DNA of 33,595 nt. Origin: Alicyclobacillus sp. (GTDB taxonomy: Bacteria > Bacillota > Bacilli > Alicyclobacillales > Alicyclobacillaceae). The notes beneath the pieces are model-generated. The model was given only the letters and a program-made list of their open reading frames with translations, was not told the DNA's origin and did no database searches. Of the stretch, positions 15,553-25,861 are shown piece after piece. Position 1 is the stretch's first letter. Every line of letters starts with the position of its first letter. The stretch spans positions 1 through 33,595 of the forward strand of contig NZ_JAIMAV010000024.1 in NCBI RefSeq assembly GCF_023511815.1, read 5' to 3'. A program made the translations under genes and the position numbers.

Positions 15553-16413
15553 ATGAAGAAGGGGACCATGTGGGCTGCGTTGCTGTTGGCGGGCGCGACC
15601 CTCGCGGGATGCGGCGCCGGCGGAAACACGACGGGAGGCACCTCCGGGGCTGCGGCCAACACCGCGCAGAATGCGGCGACGGGGGGCGGTGCACAGCAGG
15701 AGACAATTCTGGTCGGTGCGGACACGACCTTCCCGCCGTTCGAGTCGATGCAAAACGGCCAGGTGCAGGGGTTTGACATCGAACTGGTTCAGGACATCGC
15801 GAAGGTCGAGAACCTGAAGATTGAGCAGATCAAGACCATGCCGTTCGAGGGTCTGATTCCGGCGCTTCAGTCGGATCAGGTCGACGTCGCGGTGGCCGGG
15901 TTCACCATCAAGAAAAGCCGCATGGAGAAGGTCAATTTCTCCAACGCGTACTACAAGTCCGGCCTGTCCATTCTCGTCAAGAAGGGCTCGGACATCAAGG
16001 GCCTGGACGACCTGAAGTCGAAGATCGTCGCCACCAAGAAGGGCACTTCGTCGGTGGACCTCTTGAAAAAAAGCGGCGTGACGAACATCAAGCAGTTTGA
16101 CAACATTGACCAGGCCTACAGTGCGCTGGAGTCGGGCGGTGCGGACGCCGTGGTGTTTGACAACCCGGTCAACATTAACTTCAAGAATCAGCACGGCGAC
16201 GTCGAGATTGTCGGCGGCCTGCTGACCGGCGAGTACTACGGCATCGCGGTCACCAAGGATAAGCCGGACCTCCTGCAGAAGATCAACGACGGTCTGCAGA
16301 AGCTGCAGCAGGACGGCACGTACGAGAAGCTGTTCGACAAGTACCTGGGTGGCGACAAGGCCGGTCTGGTGGAGGGTGTCAAGACCCCGGACGAGGTCGC
16401 TCTGAACAGCTGA
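15553..16413 (+). CDS. Polar amino-acid ABC transporter substrate-binding lipoprotein
   Basis: Extracellular solute-binding protein of family 3 (GlnH/HisJ type), 286 residues. A signal peptide with lipobox LAGC (residues 17-20, lipidated Cys20) is followed by a low-complexity Gly/Ala/Thr linker of about 30 residues. The binding fold begins ILVGADTTFPPFESMQNGQV and continues through GFDIELVQDIAK and a C-terminal GTYEKLFDKYLG. ATG 15553 follows GGGGGG. With the next two genes it makes a complete importer. The family fits glutamine or another polar amino acid, but ligand residues cannot be assigned by eye. Confidence 0.93.
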   Translation: MKKGTMWAALLLAGATLAGCGAGGNTTGGTSGAAANTAQNAATGGGAQQETILVGADTTFPPFESMQNGQVQGFDIELVQDIAKVENLKIEQIKTMPFEGLIPALQSDQVDVAVAGFTIKKSRMEKVNFSNAYYKSGLSILVKKGSDIKGLDDLKSKIVATKKGTSSVDLLKKSGVTNIKQFDNIDQAYSALESGGADAVVFDNPVNINFKNQHGDVEIVGGLLTGEYYGIAVTKDKPDLLQKINDGLQKLQQDGTYEKLFDKYLGGDKAGLVEGVKTPDEVALNS

Positions 16414-16497
16414 CGAATCCGGTCGACCCAGGGCCGGGGCTCATCCCGGCAACCAGCCGCGAGACGAATCCCGCCCGGGGTCCGGTGGAATCATGCG

Positions 16498-16531
16498 GAT
16501 GGCGTAGCGGAGCTCCGGCTACGCCATCTTT
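16498..16531 (+). terminator. Intercistronic hairpin inside the ABC operon
   Basis: GATGGCGTAGC (16498-16508) pairs perfectly with GCTACGCCATC (16518-16528), followed by TTTG. It lies 19 nt before the permease SD and probably reduces transcription into permease and ATPase, or protects the upstream mRNA. Confidence 0.6.
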
Positions 16532-16549
16532 GTGCAGGAGGTGTCTGGC

Positions 16550-17204
16550 ATGAATCACATCTGGGAGCAGTGGCCGCAGATCTGGGCCGGTTTCCTGAGC
16601 ACAGTTGAATTCTCCGTGATCGCCATTTTGTTGGGCACCGTGATTGGTCTCATCGCCGCGCTGATGAAACTGGCCCGGTTCGCCCCGGCACGCTGGCTGT
16701 CGACGGTGTACGTCGAGCTGTTCCGCGGGACGCCGCTGTTGGTGCAGCTGTTCTTCATCGCGCTCGGCCTGCCCGCGGTGCTGCCGCTGAACAAGTGGTT
16801 CGGACCGCAGACGTACCCGCTCGTCGCGGGCGCGGTCGGCCTCGCCCTCAACGAGGGGGCCTACATCACCGAGATCATCCGCGCCGGCATTCTCGGCGTG
16901 GACCGTGGACAGTGGGAGGCGGCGGCCAGCATCGGGATGTCCCGCGGCCAGACCATGCGGCACATCATCTTGCCTCAAGCGTTCAAACGGATGATCCCGC
17001 CGCTGGTCAACCAGTTCGCGCAGACGGTGAAGGACACGTCGCTCCTGGCGCCGATCGCCATCACCGAACTGGTCTATTCCGCGCAGGAGGTCATCTCCGT
17101 CTACTTCAACGCCTTCTCCATGTGGCTGGTCGTCGCCCTGATGTACTTCGTGGTGATCTTCCTCATCACGCGCTTCGCCGCGTACCTGGAGAGGAGGCTG
17201 CAGA

Positions 17205-17218
<14 letters not shown>
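16550..17218 (+). CDS. Polar amino-acid ABC transporter permease
   Basis: Inner-membrane permease of the His/Glu/Gln/Arg/opine family, 222 residues with about five hydrophobic segments. The family N-terminal motif [19 protein letters not shown] is followed by [17 protein letters not shown]. The EAA loop that docks the ATPase is visible as [21 protein letters not shown] around residue 123. ATG 16550 has a strong SD (AGGAGGTG). The 3' end overlaps the ATPase gene by 14 nt, so these two are translationally coupled. A single permease gene implies a homodimeric channel. Confidence 0.94.
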
Positions 17219-17927
<709 letters not shown>

Positions 17928-17931
17928 CGAG

Positions 17932-17961
17932 TTGACACCGCCCGGATGAAGTTGCTATATT
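17932..17961 (+). promoter_or_regulatory. Sigma-A promoter upstream of metG
   Basis: TTGACA (17932-17937), an 18-bp spacer and TATATT (17956-17961) make a strong housekeeping promoter. The expected start is near 17968, about 85 nt before the metG ATG. Confidence 0.75.
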
Positions 17962-17963
17962 GA

Positions 17964-20068
<2,105 letters not shown>

Positions 20069-20069
<1 letters not shown>

Positions 20070-20839
20070 TGTGGTTCGACACCCACTGCCATCTGTTCGA
20101 CGAACGGTTCCAGGAGGATCTGGACGCGGTGGTGGCGCGTGCCCGCGCGGCGGGCGTGCGCCACTTCGTCGTCCCTGGGGTGGACGTGCAAACCAGCGAG
20201 GCGGCCATCGCCCTGGCGGAGCGGTTCGAGGGGGTTTATGCCGCCGTCGGCGTGCATCCCGAGTCGCTGGCGGATTACCGGCCGCGGATGCTGGAGGAGA
20301 TCCGCCGTTTGGCGGCGCATCCAAAGGTGGTGGCCATCGGCGAGATCGGACTGGACTATTACTGGGATGTGGCCCCGCGCGAGGTGCAGCGGGAGGTTTT
20401 TGTGGCGCAGTTGGACCTGGCGCGCGAGACGGGCCTCCCGGTGGTGGTGCACAACCGGGATGCGACGGAGGATGTCGTTCGGTTGATTGAAACGGAGGCG
20501 CAGGGCGTCACCGGCGTGATGCACTGTTTCACGGGGGATCTGGACACGGCGATGCGCTGCATCCGGTGCGGATTTTTCATCTCCTACGGCGGGCCGCTCA
20601 CGTTCAAAAACGCCGAGGCCGTCCGTGAGGCGGCGGCGCGGATCCCCGCGGAGGCGCTGGTGGTCGAGACCGATTCACCGTATCTGTCCCCGCATCCGCT
20701 GCGGGGCAAACGCAATGAGCCCGAGCGGGTGCGCATCGTCGGCGAGCGGCTGGCGGAGATCCGGGGGTTGACCGCGCAGGAGATGGCGGATCTCACCACT
20801 CGAAACGCGCTCCGGCTGTTCACGCGGGTGAGGGTATGA
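20069..20839 (+). CDS. tatD: TatD family metal-dependent hydrolase (DNase)
   Basis: TIM-barrel metal-dependent nuclease of the TatD family (YabD in Bacillus), 256 residues. The metal ligands are all present: His6 and His8 in FDTHCHLF, Glu92 in GEIGLDYYW, His128 in VVHNRDA, His152 in MHCFTGD and Asp202 in ETDSPYLSP. ATG 20069 overlaps the metG stop (TGATG) and the stop overlaps rnmV, so the three are coupled. The Bacillus order metS-yabD is kept. 3'-5' exonuclease activity on DNA is known for the family; its cellular role here is not certain. Confidence 0.95.
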
Positions 20840-21468
20840 TGGACGGACCCGGCGGCACAGCGGAGCGGTCGCAGCGGCTTCGCGTCCGCGAAATTGTGGT
20901 GGTGGAAGGTTGGCATGATAAACAGGCGGTCGATCGCGCCGTGGACGCGGACGTCTTTGTGCTCGGCGGGGACCGCGTCGCGGCGCGGACGATCGACGAA
21001 CTGCGCCGGGCGAGCGCGCACCGCGGCGTGATCCTCCTGACGGATCCGGACGGGCCCGGCGAGCGCATCCGGGGGCGAATCGACCGAGCGGTCCCGAACT
21101 GCAAACACGCCCAGATTCCCCGCCGGTTGGCCATCGGTCATGGGCGAGTGGGGATTGAATACGCCGATCCACAGGCCATTCGGAACGCCATCCTCGCGGC
21201 GCGGCCGACGGAGGATGCCCCCGGTCGGGCGCCCGAGTTCCAACTGGAGGACCTGGCGGCGGCGGGATTGACCCGACACCCGGATGCCGCGCGGCGCCGC
21301 CGGCTGGTGGGGGAGCGGCTCGGCATCGGGTACGCGAACGCCAAAGCGTTTCTGAAAAAGCTCAATGCGCTGGGCGTCACCCGCGCGGAGTGGAGGGACG
21401 CCATCCGGTCGTTGACCGATGAGGAGGGTGAGGATGGAGACCCGGGTGAATGCCGCGAAACCGAGTGA
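20836..21468 (+). CDS. rnmV: Ribonuclease M5
   Basis: Matures the ends of 5S rRNA precursors with help from ribosomal protein L18. The 210-residue protein has an N-terminal Toprim domain with VVVEGWHDKQAVDRA (the catalytic Glu region) and LTDPDGPGERIRGR (the DxD motif). A C-terminal helical domain contains RRRRLVGERLGIGYANAKA. ATG 20836 overlaps the tatD stop (ATGA), and the gene overlaps rsmA by 35 nt. It is about 24 residues longer than Bacillus RnmV. yabE, which separates yabD from rnmV in Bacillus, is absent. Confidence 0.95.
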   Translation: MMDGPGGTAERSQRLRVREIVVVEGWHDKQAVDRAVDADVFVLGGDRVAARTIDELRRASAHRGVILLTDPDGPGERIRGRIDRAVPNCKHAQIPRRLAIGHGRVGIEYADPQAIRNAILAARPTEDAPGRAPEFQLEDLAAAGLTRHPDAARRRRLVGERLGIGYANAKAFLKKLNALGVTRAEWRDAIRSLTDEEGEDGDPGECRETE

Positions 21469-22351
21469 GTTAAAGGCGCTGCTTTGCGCCCACGGGTTCT
21501 CGTTCAAAAAGAGCCTGGGACAAAACTTCCTCATCGACGAACGGGTGCTGGCGCGGATTGTGGAGGCGTCCGAAGCCGGGCCGGACGATGGCGCCCTCGA
21601 AATCGGACCGGGTGCGGGCGTGGTCACCCAGCGCCTGGCGCCTCGGGTCAAGCGCCTGGTTGCGGTCGAGAAGGACGAGCGCCTGCGGCCGGTGTTGGCG
21701 CAGACCCTGGCCGGATTGGACAACGTGGACATCCGGTTTGCGGACGTCCTGGAGGTGGATCTCGCCGGGCTGTGGTCGGCCTTCTCCGGGTGCGCCCGCG
21801 TCACGGTGGTCGCGAACCTGCCGTATTACGTCACCACCCCCATCCTGTTTCACGTCCTGGAGTCGCGGGTGCGGTTTGACACGATGGTGATCATGGTGCA
21901 GCGCGAGGTCGCCGATCGGCTGGCGGCCGCACCGGGCAGCAAGACGTATGGGGCCCTGACCCTGGCGGTCCGGTACTGGGCCGAGGTGGAGACGGTGTGC
22001 CGCGTCGGGCCCGGTGCGTTCCTTCCGCCGCCGGAGGTGGAATCGACGGTGGTCCGGTTGCGCCGGCGGGCGACGCCGGCGGTGGACGTGGTGGACGAGC
22101 GGACGCTGTTTGGGGTCATCCGCGCGGCGTTCGCGACACGGCGCAAGACGCTGCTCAACGCGCTGACGACGCAGCTGCCGCTGGAGCGGGCGGCGTGTCT
22201 CACGGCATTGACGGAGGCCGGCATCGCGCCACAGCGGCGCGGCGAGACGCTCAGTCTGGAAGAGTTCGCGCGGTTGGCCGACGCGATCGCCCGCACCTCG
22301 CCTGCGGACGGCGGGGGAGGAAGCGGAAACCACGCCCGCGGTATATACTGA
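21434..22351 (+). CDS. rsmA: 16S rRNA dimethyladenosine transferase (KsgA)
   Basis: Transfers four methyl groups from SAM to the adjacent adenosines A1518 and A1519 of 16S rRNA. The 305-residue protein has SFKKSLGQNFLIDE near the N-terminus, motif I LEIGPGAGVVT, the acidic VEKDERL and motif IV NLPYY (128-132), then the C-terminal RRKTLLNAL and RRGETLSLEEFARL. ATG 21434 follows GAGGAGGGTGAGG and lies inside the rnmV 3' end. The metG-tatD-rnmV-rsmA run is a tight operon with overlapping stops and starts. Confidence 0.97.
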   Translation: METRVNAAKPSELKALLCAHGFSFKKSLGQNFLIDERVLARIVEASEAGPDDGALEIGPGAGVVTQRLAPRVKRLVAVEKDERLRPVLAQTLAGLDNVDIRFADVLEVDLAGLWSAFSGCARVTVVANLPYYVTTPILFHVLESRVRFDTMVIMVQREVADRLAAAPGSKTYGALTLAVRYWAEVETVCRVGPGAFLPPPEVESTVVRLRRRATPAVDVVDERTLFGVIRAAFATRRKTLLNALTTQLPLERAACLTALTEAGIAPQRRGETLSLEEFARLADAIARTSPADGGGGSGNHARGIY

Positions 22352-22397
22352 TAGTCAAGCGGTTCACTATGCGGTGGTGGCAAAGGAGCTGTGATCC

Positions 22398-22880
22398 ATG
22401 TGGATGTTTGACAGCCCGAGCCGCGGGACCCTGACGCTGGAGCAAGTGACCGAGGATGTGCGGACGCTCATGGCCGAGCATCCGCACGATGAGATCCGGG
22501 TGATGGTGGGCACCGACTCTCAACCAAGGCCCGGAAGGCGCCAGGTGACCTTCGTCACGGCGGTGATCGTGCATCATGTGGGCAGGGGCGCCCGCTACTA
22601 CATCCATCGGGAGCAGCAGGAGCACGTGTACTCGCTGCGCCAACGCATGTTCACCGAGGCGTCGTACTCCCTCCAGGTCGGCGGATTGTTGTCGGAACAG
22701 TTGAACACCGCGGGCGGCGAGTGCCGTCTGGAGGTCCACCTGGACGTCGGGGAGCGCGGTCCGACCAAACAGTGGGTGCGCGAGATCGTGGCCTGGATCA
22801 CGCAGAACGGCTACGACGCCCGCATCAAACCGGACGCGTTCGGGGCATCCAAAGTCGCCGACCGATACACCAAGCACTGA
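22398..22880 (+). CDS. YkuK family protein (DUF458, RNase H-like fold)
   Basis: A 160-residue protein of the DUF458/YkuK family, which is predicted to have a ribonuclease H-like fold; its function is not known. Family features are VMVGTDSQPRPG near the N-terminus, a central RYYIHREQQEH segment, EVHLDVGERGPTKQWV and the tail KPDAFGASKVADRYT. The conserved Asp and Glu positions are consistent with a metal site, but catalysis is unproven. ATG 22398 follows AAAGGAG by about 9 nt. It lies between rsmA and yabG, where Bacillus has no such gene, with 46 nt after the rsmA stop. It probably belongs to the same transcript. Confidence 0.85.
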   Translation: MWMFDSPSRGTLTLEQVTEDVRTLMAEHPHDEIRVMVGTDSQPRPGRRQVTFVTAVIVHHVGRGARYYIHREQQEHVYSLRQRMFTEASYSLQVGGLLSEQLNTAGGECRLEVHLDVGERGPTKQWVREIVAWITQNGYDARIKPDAFGASKVADRYTKH

Positions 22881-22901
22881 CCCCCCATCCGGTGTTTCGC
22901 G

Positions 22902-22918
22902 GGCGGCCGGAGGCCGCC
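22902..22918. terminator. GC hairpin between convergent YkuK and glycosyltransferase genes
   Basis: GGCGGCC (22902-22908), GGA, GGCCGCC (22912-22918) form a perfect 7-bp stem in the convergent gap. No T-tract follows. The rest of the 118-bp gap is GC-rich and holds nothing I can name. Confidence 0.4.
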
Positions 22919-22998
22919 TCGGACCCGGCCGTCCCGGCCAAGGCGCGGCCACGCTCCGCCGGCCCCTCCGCACCGGTTGACCCCATGGAATCCGGCGG

Positions 22999-23832
22999 TC
23001 ACGGCGACTCGGGCCGCCACGACCCCGCGACCCGCCGCAGGATGTCCAACCTCCGATCCGCGTGATACCCGTTCCACCATACCCCCTTCCAGCGACGGGT
23101 CGGGCGCCGCCCCAACAAAACGCAGCACCCCTCCACCGCGTCGCCCACCAGCGTCTCCAGCATTCGCCGTGCATGGGACTCGGTCCGGTTTCGATTGCCG
23201 GCGAGCCGGGGGTCCCACCCGCGGACCACCGCGAGGCGGATGCTGCGCTCCCGCGCCAGCGCACACCGTGCGAACCACTGCCCGGGATGATGCAGCCAGT
23301 AGGCGGAGACGTCGTGAAAGGCGGCGCGATGGACGAGCCACGGGCTCTCGGATGGCGAGACGTCCCGCCAGGCGGGCTGGATTCGGCCGAGTGTCGTCCG
23401 CCACAGTTGCAGATCCGGCCGCTCCGGATCCGAGCTCCCGTCTTTGCGCAGGGTGCGGTTTCCCACGAACGTCACCTGCGCACCGCTTCTCTGTGCACGA
23501 CTCACCCAATCCTGCAGCATCGGGCCAAACCCGCCGCCCCAATCCCCGTCCGCATACAGGAACCACCCCGTGTCGGGGAACGCGCGCAGCGCGGCGAACG
23601 TCCCGACCGCGCGCGGCACGTCCGGTCCGAGCGAGGGCCTGAATTCCAACACGCGTGCGGCCCAACGAAGGCGCAGGACGGCCTGGCGGGCGGCGGCCGC
23701 GCTGCCGTCGCGGCTGCCGTTGACGACGATGACGGCGCGGCGGATGCCGGCGCGGTGCAGTTGCCCGAGCGCGTGCGCGACGCGATCGGCCTCGTTTCGC
23801 ACGGGGATGATGGCGCACAGCGGGACGTCCAT
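22999..23832 (-). CDS. Glycosyltransferase family 2-like protein
   Basis: Predicted GT-A fold glycosyltransferase, 277 residues. The N-terminus has the nucleotide-sugar binding pattern CAIIPVRNEADRVAHALGQL followed by AVIVVNGSRDGS. An acidic metal-binding motif LYADGDWGGGFGP appears around residue 90. The C-terminal part is Arg/Trp-rich and less typical. No signal peptide or membrane segment is seen, so it probably acts in the cytoplasm. ATG 23832 follows AAAGGAG by 10 nt on the minus strand; the frame is open further upstream without an SD. It is divergent from yabG by 133 bp. The donor and acceptor are unknown. A link to spore-coat or spore-surface glycosylation is inferred only from its neighbour. 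Confidence 0.75.
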   Translation of the reverse strand: MDVPLCAIIPVRNEADRVAHALGQLHRAGIRRAVIVVNGSRDGSAAAARQAVLRLRWAARVLEFRPSLGPDVPRAVGTFAALRAFPDTGWFLYADGDWGGGFGPMLQDWVSRAQRSGAQVTFVGNRTLRKDGSSDPERPDLQLWRTTLGRIQPAWRDVSPSESPWLVHRAAFHDVSAYWLHHPGQWFARCALARERSIRLAVVRGWDPRLAGNRNRTESHARRMLETLVGDAVEGCCVLLGRRPTRRWKGVWWNGYHADRRLDILRRVAGSWRPESP

Positions 23833-23903
23833 CGGCTGCAGGCTCCTTTCCATCTGCCGGCGCGGAGTGCCAACGGGTGGCGTGGGCGATGGTCCCATCC
23901 CGT

Positions 23904-23932
23904 CACACGCCCTGCGGGCGGGACGTATGCTA
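23904..23932 (+). promoter_or_regulatory. Possible sigma-K promoter of yabG
   Basis: CACA (23904-23907), a 16-bp spacer and CGTATGCTA (23924-23932) match the sigma-K pattern mACm, 16-17 bp, CATAnnnTA at all but one conserved base. yabG is sigma-K dependent in Bacillus subtilis. The minus strand carries CATACGTCC across the same bases, so the glycosyltransferase could be fired from the same site. Confidence 0.45.
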
Positions 23933-23965
23933 TCGCAGCGACGAAGTCTCGAGGAGGGGCGCGCC

Positions 23966-24826
23966 TTGTGGAAACCGGGTGACATCGTGACGAGAAAGTC
24001 GTATGGACACGATCTGTGCTTCGTGATCGTCGAAGTGGATGAACCTTCCGCCACCGCCATCCTGAAAGGGTTGGATGTGCGCCTGATGGCAGACGCCCCG
24101 TTTGATGACCTGGAGGCCGTATCCGAAGAGGAGATGCGGCGGTTCGAGGCGAATCGAAACCGGGTCGAGAGCGAATGTCTTCGCCTCGTCCAGTCCAGGC
24201 GGGCGATGGAGTGGGAAAAGCGGGCCCTCCGCAAGGAGGCGCGGTTTCAGTCCGATCCGGATTTTTTTGAGCGGCCCGGCCGGGTTCTGCATCTGGACGG
24301 AGATGGCACCTACCTTCAGAAGTGTCTTCAAATGTACAGGGAACTCGGGATCCGGGCGTCTGGACACCATGTGCCGGAACCGCAGATGCCCGGCGTCATC
24401 GCCGGGCTGCTCGAGAAGCACACCCCCGACATCCTCATCATCACCGGCCACGACGGCGTGATCAAAAAGGGCAAGGACTGGTCCGACCTGTACAATTACC
24501 GCAACTCCTGCCACTTCGTCAAAGCGGTGGAGGGCGCTCGCCGCTGCGTGCGCAGCATGGATGACCTCATCATCATCGCGGGCGCGTGTCAGTCCCACTT
24601 CGAGGCCATCCTCGAGGCGGGCGCCAACTTTGCCAGCTCTCCTCAGCGCATCATGATTCACGCGCTCGATCCGGTGTTCATCGCCGAGAAGATCGCCTAC
24701 ACACCGATCCACGAGACGGTCAATGTGTACGACGTCGTGCGGTCCACCTACACGGGGACGGACGGCATCGGCGGGCTCGAGACGCGTGGGAAATACCGCC
24801 TTGGGTTGCCGAAATCATTGTATTAG
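23966..24826 (+). CDS. yabG: Sporulation-specific protease YabG
   Basis: Mother-cell cysteine protease that trims spore-coat and other spore proteins before transglutaminase cross-linking in Bacillus. The 286 residues match the family (290). The start LWKPGDIVTRKSYGHDLCFV and the core VLHLDGDGTYLQKCLQMYREL and PDILIITGHDGVIKKG are conserved, with the GACQSHFEAILEAGANFASSP segment and the C-terminal RGKYRLGLP. Conserved Cys and His residues in these segments are the likely catalytic pair. TTG 23966 is preceded by GAGGAGGGG six nt upstream. It is in the usual place before veg. Confidence 0.94.
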   Translation: MWKPGDIVTRKSYGHDLCFVIVEVDEPSATAILKGLDVRLMADAPFDDLEAVSEEEMRRFEANRNRVESECLRLVQSRRAMEWEKRALRKEARFQSDPDFFERPGRVLHLDGDGTYLQKCLQMYRELGIRASGHHVPEPQMPGVIAGLLEKHTPDILIITGHDGVIKKGKDWSDLYNYRNSCHFVKAVEGARRCVRSMDDLIIIAGACQSHFEAILEAGANFASSPQRIMIHALDPVFIAEKIAYTPIHETVNVYDVVRSTYTGTDGIGGLETRGKYRLGLPKSLY

Positions 24827-24887
24827 ACGACGGGGGAGGGTATGCTTCGGAGCAGGGAACCGGGGGCGCAACCGTTAGGGATACCCA

Positions 24888-24917
24888 TTGACAACGAAAA
24901 ACATGCGTTGTTATAAT
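24888..24917 (+). promoter_or_regulatory. veg promoter P1 (sigma-A)
   Basis: TTGACA (24888-24893), an 18-bp spacer and TATAAT (24912-24917): both hexamers are perfect consensus. This AT-rich patch is striking in a GC-rich genome. Confidence 0.8.
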
Positions 24918-24929
24918 TATAAACCTTTA

Positions 24930-24958
24930 TTGACACTCCCTCTGCCGCGTGGTACAAT
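24930..24958 (+). promoter_or_regulatory. veg promoter P2 (sigma-A)
   Basis: TTGACA (24930-24935), a 17-bp spacer and TACAAT (24953-24958). This is the same hexamer pair and spacing as the strong Bacillus subtilis veg promoter. It lies 42 bp downstream of P1. Confidence 0.85.
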
Positions 24959-24983
24959 ACCCCGTGGAAAGAGGTGGTGTGTG

Positions 24984-25259
24984 TTGGCACGAAATGCGCT
25001 CCATGAGATCAAGCGCAGCCTGGACGGCCTGATTGGCGAAAGGGTGTTGCTGAGGGCCAACGGTGGCCGCCGAAAGACCATCGAGCGGACGGGGGTTTTG
25101 GAAGAGACCTATCCGTCTGTGTTCGTGGTGAAATTGGATCCCCCGGACGGTTCGTTCAAGCGGGTGTCCTACAGCTATGCGGACGTTTTGACGGAATCCG
25201 TCGAATTGATGGTGTACCGCAACGGAGACCAGGTCCGCGTGACCTACACACAGTCATAA
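24984..25259 (+). CDS. veg: Veg family protein
   Basis: A 91-residue protein of the Veg family, highly conserved in Gram-positive bacteria. In Bacillus it is abundant, affects biofilm gene expression and is linked to spore outgrowth; its molecular action is unclear. The match to Bacillus Veg is close: [40 protein letters not shown] and [19 protein letters not shown] 24984 aligns with the Bacillus start and follows AAAGAGGTGG; GTG 24981 is possible. Two consensus sigma-A promoters drive it and a terminator follows, so it is a strongly expressed single gene. Confidence 0.96.
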   Translation: MARNALHEIKRSLDGLIGERVLLRANGGRRKTIERTGVLEETYPSVFVVKLDPPDGSFKRVSYSYADVLTESVELMVYRNGDQVRVTYTQS

Positions 25260-25283
25260 TTCCCCATTTCCATGGATGATCTG

Positions 25284-25313
25284 GACGGCCTGAAGGGCCG
25301 TCTTTCTGTTTAT
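25284..25313 (+). terminator. Intrinsic terminator of veg
   Basis: GACGGCC (25284-25290) pairs with GGCCGTC (25296-25302), followed by the T-rich TTTCTGTTTATT. Confidence 0.85.
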
Positions 25314-25372
25314 TCACCCCCCTGCTCGCGCACCCTGAGAGTGGGCCGCGATGACCGAGGAGGCGGTTTGCG

Positions 25373-25561
25373 ATGGCGAGACGTGGAGGCACCATGTCGG
25401 AAGAGATGAAGATTGAGCTGGCGAAGGAACTCGGGTTTTACGATACCGTCCAGCGCGAGGGGTGGGGCGGTATCACCACGCGTCAGGCCGGCAACATGGT
25501 GAAGCGCGCGATCGAAATTGCAGAACGTGCCCTGGTTCAACAGGGGACGGACCGTTCGTAA
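25373..25561 (+). CDS. sspF: Small acid-soluble spore protein SspF-type
   Basis: A DNA-binding spore core protein of the alpha/beta SASP family, SspF branch, 62 residues. It matches Bacillus SspF well: [20 protein letters not shown] at the start, [17 protein letters not shown] in the middle and [13 protein letters not shown] near the end. SASPs coat and protect spore DNA and supply amino acids on germination. ATG 25373 follows GAGGAGG at 9 nt. A weak sigma-G-like pattern (TGTTTA at 25307, 18 bp, CACCCTG at 25331) overlaps the veg terminator, in line with the known sigma-G control. A strong terminator follows, so the gene is transcribed alone. Confidence 0.95.
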   Translation: MARRGGTMSEEMKIELAKELGFYDTVQREGWGGITTRQAGNMVKRAIEIAERALVQQGTDRS

Positions 25562-25582
25562 TCGGATTCCACAAAGCGGCCC

Positions 25583-25607
25583 GGCCGGGGGACTCCCCGG
25601 CCTTTTT
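25583..25607 (+). terminator. Intrinsic terminator of sspF
   Basis: GGCCGGGG (25583-25590), GACT loop, CCCCGGCC (25595-25602) and five T form a textbook terminator. It separates sspF from the cyanophycin genes. Confidence 0.92.
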
Positions 25608-25650
25608 GTTGTTCTCATGCGCCCGACCCGGCTTCCGGACCGCGGATCGG

Positions 25651-25775
25651 CACGTGCCCGGCCGACGCATCCTTGCACACGCGGCGGCGGGGAGGACTTT
25701 CAGCCCGCCGGACAGGAAATGGACACGTGCGCGGCCGACGCGTCGCTCCGAATAACCGGTTTCGGCCCGACGCAT
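25651..25775 (+). repeat. Direct repeats upstream of the cyanophycin operon
   Basis: CACGTGCCCGGCCGACGCATC (positions 25651-25671) recurs at 25724-25744 with two mismatches. A third partial copy, CGGCCCGACGCAT, is at 25763-25775. The first copy starts inside the perfect palindrome GGCACGTGCC (25649-25658). They lie in the 254-bp gap before cphB and could be operator sites. I see no gene in this gap. Confidence 0.5.
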
Positions 25776-25779
25776 GATA
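25750..25779 (+). promoter_or_regulatory. Candidate sigma-G promoter of cphBA
   Basis: GAATA (25750-25754), an 18-bp spacer and CATGATA (25773-25779) fit the Bacillus forespore sigma-G pattern gHATr, 17-18 bp, CATWMTA with one mismatch in the -10. The expected start near 25787 gives a leader of about 75 nt. The -10 overlaps the third repeat copy. This is a motif reading by eye. Confidence 0.45.
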
Positions 25780-25861
25780 AGGACGGTTTTTCCATTCTCC
25801 GGTGCGCGGAGAGAATACCAACCCGGCGCCGCCTGGGGCGGCTCGGGCGGGGGGGACAACA

